Source of the DNA: Ruminococcus sp. AM36-2AA
GTDB lineage: Bacteria > Bacillota > Clostridia > Lachnospirales > Lachnospiraceae
Length of the DNA: 64,000 nucleotides
NCBI RefSeq assembly: GCF_003461955.1
Contig: NZ_QTYB01000001.1
Span: forward strand, 52,322 to 116,321
Direction of reading: 5' to 3'
Part shown: one piece after another, positions 59,009 to 64,000 of the stretch
Layout of the letters: each line of letters starts with the position of its first letter
Numbering within the stretch: the first letter of the stretch is position 1
The notes under the pieces: generated by a model
Told to the model about the DNA's origin: nothing
Seen by the model: only the letters and a program-made list of their open reading frames with translations
Databases searched by the model: none
Made by a program: the position numbers and the translations under genes

Positions 59009-61654
59009 ATGAATGTCAAAAACAGAAAATGTATTCGAAAGCTCAGCTTAAAATCTCTTTATGCGAACCGTCGCCGCAATCTGATTGCAATTTTTGCTAT
59101 TGCGCTGACCACGCTGTTATTTACTTCCATGTTCACCATTGTCCTGTCATTGAACGCCAGTTATGAAACCTACCAGTTTCGGCAGGTAGGCGGCTATGCG
59201 CATGGCACCTTTAAGGATGTTTCCCCCGAGCAGGCGGAACGTATCGCTGCCCACCCAAAGGTGAAGGCTACGGGGGTACGGAAGGTAATCGGTATCACTG
59301 CGGAGGGGGTCTTTGCCAAAATACCGGCAGAGATCAGCTACATGGATGCCAACTGCACTAAATGGAGCTATGCCACCCCTACTATCGGACGGATGCCCGA
59401 AAGCGGCAAAGAGGTGGCTATGGATACGACAGCGTTGCAGCTGCTTGGTGTGACACCGGAACTGGGTGCCGAGGTCACGGTTTCCTATTCCATCATGGAC
59501 AAAGATCAAACCGGTTCTACTGTAACAGATACCTTTACGCTAGTAGGCTATTGGGACTATGATGAACTAATGCCTGTTCACTACATCAACATCAGCCGTG
59601 ATTACGCAGATGACATCGAAGCGCAGGCAGTGAAAACAGGGTTACAGCCTTTCCGCACCGATTTGAATGTCATGCTGGCTTCCGGCACAAACATTCAAGG
59701 GCAGATGGAGCAGGTGGATACCGATCTTGGTTACACATGGGACAGCTATACTGATCCCAACAGCGTCCGAATCGGCGTCAATTGGGGATATACCTCATCT
59801 CAGCTGGAGTCGCAGCTCGATCCAGAGCTGATAATTGCCATAGCAGCTTTTTTGTTGCTGGTGATTTTCACGGGGTATCTTATCATCTATAACATTTTTC
59901 AGATCTCTGTTGCAGGGGATATCCGGTTTTACGGACTTCTGAAAACCATTGGCACAACGCCCCGGCAGCTCAAACGCATCATTCGCCAGCAGGCACTTCT
60001 GCTTTGTCTGATCGGCATTCCGGCGGGGCTGCTACTGGGCTACGGCATCGGTGCTGTTCTGATGCCTATTGTCTTGCGCTCCACCAAGTTGGATGCAGGC
60101 ATCACCACCATCAGCACTTCGCCTGTGATCTTCCTTGGTTCCATGCTGTTTGCCCTGTTGACGGTGCTCTTGTCCTGTTCCAAGCCTGGAAAAATGGCAG
60201 CCAAGGTCTCTCCAGTGGAGGCTATCAAATATACAGATGCAATGCAGACTAAGAAAAAACAGCGCAGCACCCGGGGGGCCAAGCTCCATCAGATGGCCTT
60301 TGCCAATCTGGGACGAAATAAGAAAAAGACGGTGCTGGTGGTGTTGTCTCTGGCACTGTCGGTGACACTGTTCAATGCGCTGTGTGCCTTTGTGGGAGGC
60401 TTCAGCATGGAGAAGTATGTGTCCAGCATGACCTGCGCCGATTTTATCGTCAGCACGCCCGACTATTTCCGCTACAACCCGGCAGATGAATTCATCACGC
60501 CAGAACAGATCGGAGAGATCGCAGCAAACACAAAGGCCAGTCTTTCCGGCACGGGATATGCTGTGCGAAAACCCGCATATCTGTGGATGACGGAGGATGC
60601 TCTGCGGCAGGACTATGCATTGTTCGAAAGTGCTGAGCAGGTGGACAGCCATATGAGCCGCATGGAGCACCGGGGCAATATGGTGATGGGAAAGACCAGA
60701 ATTGAGGCTTTGGATAACAGCCTGTTTGACAAGCTGCAAGTATTCGACGGAGATATTTCTCCTATGCTGGAGCCAAACAATAACGCTATTGCCATTGCGG
60801 TTTCCTTAGATGACTACGGTAATCTGCCCAATCCTGAATACTACCCCAAGGTGGGAGACACGATCACAGCTACCTATGCGGACGATGTGAAATATATCGA
60901 CAGCCGCACCGGGGAACTCTGCACCGAAGATACACCGGAGGAGTACCTTCAGGAAAAACTGTGTGGAGCCAGAGATGTAGAGTACACGGTCTGCGCCTTG
61001 GTAGAGCTTCCGTTTTCCATGAGTTATCGTTATGATGGTATTGGATATGAGGCGGTTTTGTCTGTGGATACCGCACAGAGGGACAGCGGTGGTGCAGCCA
61101 TTCCGATGCTCTACCTGTTCGACACAGCGGACGAAGTTGACGAGGCCGAAGCAGAGCAATATCTATCGAAGCTCACTGCCGGTGAGTTTTCGCCCTTGAT
61201 GTATGAAAGCAAGGCCACGGCTCGCTCTGAGTTTGCTCAATTCCGGCAGATGTTCCTTCTGATCGGTGGTATCCTCTGTGCTATCATCGGGCTGGTGGGA
61301 CTCTTAAATTTCTTCAACGCCATGATGACCGGTATTCTTTCCCGCCGCCGTGAATTTGCTGTGCTTCAGGCTGTAGGAATGACAAACCGGCAGCTCAAAA
61401 CCATGCTGATCTACGAGGGATTGTTTTACGCAATGTCTTCCGTAGCGGCGGCCTTTATTCTGTCGCTGGCGGTGGGACCTCTTGCGGGGAAAATGCTGGG
61501 CAGTATGTTCTGGTTCTTTGAGTATCGGTTTACCATTCTGCCTGTCCTGCTGACAATTCCAGTATTTCTTCTGCTGGGGTGGCTGATTCCCTGCATGATG
61601 TATGATAACGCAGCGAAATGCAGCATTGTAGATCAGTTAAGGGATGCTCAATAA
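59009..61654 (+). CDS. FtsX-domain ABC permease (module D)
   Basis: 881 residues from the ATG at 59009, 8 nt after GGGAGG (a GTG at 59000 overlaps that site). N-terminal helix, large extracellular region, three helices of the first FtsX unit (about 280-400), a second long extracellular region (about 470-740), and a C-terminal FtsX unit with RRREFAVLQAVGMTNRQLKT. Two FtsX domains suggest a BceB/MacB-like peptide-sensing or exporting permease. The GC-rich gene resembles module C in composition. Confidence 0.9.
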   Translation: MNVKNRKCIRKLSLKSLYANRRRNLIAIFAIALTTLLFTSMFTIVLSLNASYETYQFRQVGGYAHGTFKDVSPEQAERIAAHPKVKATGVRKVIGITAEGVFAKIPAEISYMDANCTKWSYATPTIGRMPESGKEVAMDTTALQLLGVTPELGAEVTVSYSIMDKDQTGSTVTDTFTLVGYWDYDELMPVHYINISRDYADDIEAQAVKTGLQPFRTDLNVMLASGTNIQGQMEQVDTDLGYTWDSYTDPNSVRIGVNWGYTSSQLESQLDPELIIAIAAFLLLVIFTGYLIIYNIFQISVAGDIRFYGLLKTIGTTPRQLKRIIRQQALLLCLIGIPAGLLLGYGIGAVLMPIVLRSTKLDAGITTISTSPVIFLGSMLFALLTVLLSCSKPGKMAAKVSPVEAIKYTDAMQTKKKQRSTRGAKLHQMAFANLGRNKKKTVLVVLSLALSVTLFNALCAFVGGFSMEKYVSSMTCADFIVSTPDYFRYNPADEFITPEQIGEIAANTKASLSGTGYAVRKPAYLWMTEDALRQDYALFESAEQVDSHMSRMEHRGNMVMGKTRIEALDNSLFDKLQVFDGDISPMLEPNNNAIAIAVSLDDYGNLPNPEYYPKVGDTITATYADDVKYIDSRTGELCTEDTPEEYLQEKLCGARDVEYTVCALVELPFSMSYRYDGIGYEAVLSVDTAQRDSGGAAIPMLYLFDTADEVDEAEAEQYLSKLTAGEFSPLMYESKATARSEFAQFRQMFLLIGGILCAIIGLVGLLNFFNAMMTGILSRRREFAVLQAVGMTNRQLKTMLIYEGLFYAMSSVAAAFILSLAVGPLAGKMLGSMFWFFEYRFTILPVLLTIPVFLLLGWLIPCMMYDNAAKCSIVDQLRDAQ

Positions 61655-61714
61655 TTGCTAAGCCAAAATTAGCCCTCTGTCAATGAAAAGGCTGAGGGCT
61701 GGAATTCAAATAAT

Positions 61715-62027
61715 AATCAAAGTGACCATTACACTGGCCAGCGGCAAGAAACAGGTCATTTCCGTTACTGTGCAAAAAACAACGGTAAGAACAACAAAGA
61801 TCACCGGAATGAAATCAAGCGTGACCGTTGCAAGAAATAAAAAACTTACGCTGAAACCGGTCATCAGCCCGATCACTTCCCAGGAGAAAGTTACCTACAG
61901 TTCTTCAAATAAGAAGATCGCAACGGTAAGTTCCAGTGGTGTGATCACTGGAAAGAAAAAGGGAACAGCCTATATCACAGTGAAATCTGGAAATAGTTGC
62001 AAAAAAGTAAAAGTAGTTGTTAAATAA
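61715..62027 (+). pseudogene. BIG2 domain fragment (3' end of a surface protein gene)
   Basis: About 103 codons, from VTITLASGKKQVISVTVQKT to KKVKVVVK, nearly identical to the end of the protein at 8414-12295 (differences such as SSSGVITG for NSKGVIIG). There is no signal peptide; the ATG at 61683 lies in unrelated sequence. Right-hand copy of the duplicated gene tail. Confidence 0.9.
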
Positions 62028-62041
62028 AAATGATTTAAACA

Positions 62042-62087
62042 GGAGCTGCCGTTCATGAATGCACATTGAATGGCAGCTCCTTTTTTT
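62042..62087 (+). terminator. Intrinsic terminator (right repeat copy)
   Basis: GGAGCTGCC (62042-62050) pairs with GGCAGCTCC (62072-62080), with partial pairing in the loop, followed by seven T residues. Copy of the terminator at 12310. Confidence 0.9.
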
Positions 62088-62137
62088 CATTTTTGGCATG
62101 TAGCTTTATTTGCAGAAGCAGATTACGATATTAATAG

Positions 62138-62166
62138 TTGACCAGGGAGAGAAGAATGATTAGATA
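62138..62166 (+). promoter_or_regulatory. Promoter of the sigma/anti-sigma operon
   Basis: TTGACC (62138-62143), 17 bp, TAGATA (62161-62166). A ~155-nt untranslated leader follows before the sigma gene; it holds no clear further structure. Confidence 0.5.
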
Positions 62167-62327
62167 ATATGTTATAGTGATAATGGAATTATGGTAACAA
62201 AAAAATTTATAAAAAAAGTGCAACCAAACAGAAAAAAATACGTTATATATAATAGACAACATTAATATGGCACACTGCAAATAGCCTATCTGCATAAAAG
62301 CACTAATATACAAGGGAGAAATGTGAT

Positions 62328-62882
62328 ATGGAAGATATACATATTATAAATTTATTTTTAAAAAGATCAGAAGATGCAATTCGCCAGGTAGAAGTAAAGT
62401 ACGAAAAATTTTGCTTTAAGATTGCATGGAATATTTTATATAACACAGAAGATTCAGAAGAATGCGTAAATGATACGTGGCTGATAACGTGGAATAAGAT
62501 TCCGCCCAAAACGCCAACAAAATTATCTGCATTTCTTGGAAAAATAACCAGAAATTTGGCATTGGATAATTTCAGAAAGAAAAATGCTTCAAAAAGAGCA
62601 GATACACATATGATGGATATTTGTGGTGAAGTGGAAAAACTGGAAAGTACAATAAAGGATTATGTGGAAGAGGATATAAAGAAAAAGGAAATTTTGAATA
62701 TTTTAGAAAAATTTTTAAGTGATTTAAAAGCAGGGGACAGGGATATTTTTGTCAGGCGATATTGGTATATGGATAATATTAAAGACATTGCAAAAAGACA
62801 TGGATGCTCTGAGACTAAAATTAAATCCAGCCTTTTTCGAAGCAGAAACAAATTATGGGAAGAGGTGAAAGAAATCATATGA
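62328..62882 (+). CDS. ECF-type RNA polymerase sigma factor
   Basis: 184 residues, AAGGGAG upstream. Region 2 (NTEDSEECVNDTWLITWNKI, LSAFLGKITRNLALDNFRK) and region 4 (DRDIFVRRYWYMDNIKDIA, then CSETKIKSSLFRSRNKLW). Very AT-rich. Overlaps the anti-sigma gene by 4 bp. This sigma is lost in the left repeat copy. Confidence 0.92.
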   Translation: MEDIHIINLFLKRSEDAIRQVEVKYEKFCFKIAWNILYNTEDSEECVNDTWLITWNKIPPKTPTKLSAFLGKITRNLALDNFRKKNASKRADTHMMDICGEVEKLESTIKDYVEEDIKKKEILNILEKFLSDLKAGDRDIFVRRYWYMDNIKDIAKRHGCSETKIKSSLFRSRNKLWEEVKEII

Positions 62883-63958
62883 AAAAAGAAAACAATTTTT
62901 TGGATCTGATGGGAGAAATAGATGAAAAATTTGTTTATGAAGCTTCCTTGCCATGGGAAAAGCGAAATGTTAATTTGAAATTAAAATTAGCAAAAATTGC
63001 AGCAGCAGGAGTTGTAATAGCATTATTGATAGGAGGCTTGGGACATCCGCATGAGATAAAGGCGGCCTGGGAACAGATTACTTCGTGGATTCAAACTGCA
63101 TTGGGGATTAATGAAAATGTAGAATCATATATAGATAGTGTTGGAAAAACGATTACTAAAAATGGAGTTTCTATTACGTTAGATGAAATTGCTGCTGATA
63201 AGGAGAATTTATGGGTGGCAATATCTGATAATATAAATGCTTCAAAAGAAAAGGAGACTATTCTACTAACAGAAGTGGAGATAAATGGAAAAGCGGCACA
63301 GTTAGATGGAACATATGCTCTGGAGAAAAAGGAGAACGGAACAGATGGTCAGGTTTGTCATTATAGGTTGGAAGATACAACTATTAAAGATAATACAGCA
63401 GATATAAAAATGAAAGTATGGTTATTTGATCCAACAGAAATGGATACTGCAGATACAGAAGATACGGATGACTATATTTTTGAATTTTCATCAAATTGGG
63501 AAGAACTGGAGAAGAATACAATAAATGTAAATGTGAATAAAAAAATAAAGATATCTCCAAATCAAAATCTGACGATTTCAAAAATGAGCTTAAACGATTT
63601 GGCAAGTACAATTTATGGAAATTTGGATAATAAAGAATATGAAGATTATTATTTACTAGGAACCGACGATAAAGGAAATCAGGGGCTTTATAGAATGACA
63701 AATTATGGAGACACAGAGACTGTGTTTGAAGAAAGCAGAAATAATACAAAATATAAAGGAATTTCTCCAGATGCTAAAACGGTGACATTAGAATTATATG
63801 TAAATAAAGAAGAAAAAAACAGAACAACATATAAAAAATATGAAACTGGAACAGAAGATACTTACGGAGAAGGCGTAGGACGTGTTTATGAAAGTGATGA
63901 AGATCCTCTGGATTTATATAGCCCAGTGGAAGGAAAAATAGAAATTAAAATCAGATGA
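62879..63958 (+). CDS. Transmembrane anti-sigma factor, DUF4179-like
   Basis: 359 residues from the ATG at 62879 (ATGA overlap with the sigma stop). A short cytoplasmic N-terminus (FLDLMGEIDEKFVYEA), one transmembrane helix (about 40-60, IAAAGVVIALLIGGLG) and an extracellular DUF4179-type domain (AAWEQITSWIQTALGI, NGVSITLDEIAADKENLWVA) with a C-terminal beta region. Partner of the adjacent sigma factor; the family senses envelope signals. The collapsed copy at 12458 derives from this gene or a close relative. Confidence 0.88.
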   Translation: MKKENNFLDLMGEIDEKFVYEASLPWEKRNVNLKLKLAKIAAAGVVIALLIGGLGHPHEIKAAWEQITSWIQTALGINENVESYIDSVGKTITKNGVSITLDEIAADKENLWVAISDNINASKEKETILLTEVEINGKAAQLDGTYALEKKENGTDGQVCHYRLEDTTIKDNTADIKMKVWLFDPTEMDTADTEDTDDYIFEFSSNWEELEKNTINVNVNKKIKISPNQNLTISKMSLNDLASTIYGNLDNKEYEDYYLLGTDDKGNQGLYRMTNYGDTETVFEESRNNTKYKGISPDAKTVTLELYVNKEEKNRTTYKKYETGTEDTYGEGVGRVYESDEDPLDLYSPVEGKIEIKIR

Positions 63959-64000
63959 CAAAAGAATAATTTTATCGAAGAGAGGAACAGCCAATATCAT

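Larger units (their letters stand above)
61715..63958. repeat. Right copy of long direct repeat (partner 11984-12742)
   Basis: Homologous to 11984-12742 in gene tail, terminator, promoter spacer and anti-sigma parts, but with the intact ECF sigma gene and full anti-sigma gene that are missing in the left copy. Same orientation as the left copy. Confidence 0.9.

Noticed and set aside
61683..61714. ATG and short N-terminus of the BIG2 fragment
   Set aside because: This part has no counterpart in the full-length gene and no signal peptide; treated as chance sequence upstream of the duplicated tail.

Overview
The window looks like chromosome of a low-to-mid GC Bacillota of the gut, most probably Lachnospiraceae (Blautia, Dorea or Mediterraneibacter type). 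This rests on strong AGGAGG ribosome binding sites, Gram-positive lipoproteins and surface proteins, a Firmicutes-type GalT, VanZ/VanRS-like and lantibiotic-immunity-like modules, and MobA, DUF3847 and AbiE remnants common in gut clostridial mobile elements. No tRNA, rRNA or CRISPR array was seen.

Region 1 (1-12295, all +, relatively GC-rich) is one envelope locus: a prenyltransferase/squalene-oxidase-repeat lipoprotein, a MoxR ATPase, a DUF58 protein, a membrane transglutaminase-like protein whose expected catalytic Cys is Ser, a DUF4430 (transcobalamin beta-domain-like) protein, a Pro-Glu-rich single-pass surface protein, and a 1293-residue secreted beta-propeller/Ig-like protein. The alpha-barrel lipoprotein and the DUF4430 protein resemble the two halves of intrinsic factor/transcobalamin, so surface corrinoid or other ligand capture is a testable idea.

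The 3' end of that locus and its downstream DNA (11984-12742) recur at 61715-63958 as a long direct repeat. The left copy has the whole Ig-like gene but a gutted sigma/anti-sigma locus. The right copy has the whole sigma/anti-sigma pair but only the tail of the Ig-like gene. About 49.7 kb lies between them and looks like an accessory island.

The island holds: a BlaI/BlaR1-type regulatory system with palindromic operators and a secreted protein sharing its C-terminal domain with the sensor (12.8-16.0 kb); an ECF sigma/anti-sigma pair (16.1-18.0 kb, -); four two-component plus ABC transporter modules of the antimicrobial-peptide resistance type (18.4-23.0, 44.4-49.3, 49.6-54.5 and 56.4-61.7 kb), each with 11-bp-phased direct repeats before its ABC genes; small membrane and zinc-ribbon proteins with a candidate PD-(D/E)xK nuclease (23.3-27 kb); galT and an L,D-transpeptidase (28-32 kb); a second group of small genes with an ATPase and a CPBP protease (32-34.7 kb); a two-component system with a lipoprotein (34.8-38.3 kb); a DUF4209/HEPN-like protein and a SUKH protein (38.4-41.0 kb); and a decayed mobilizable element (41.0-44.4 kb) with transposase fragments, a possible oriT, a frameshifted mobA and an abiE pair whose toxin gene is cut by the second transporter module.

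Three transporter modules end in the same hairpin-rich tail, and two begin next to the same abiE-type operator palindrome, which suggests repeated insertion or shuffling of resistance cassettes at related sites. The window ends with the intact sigma/anti-sigma pair of the right repeat.
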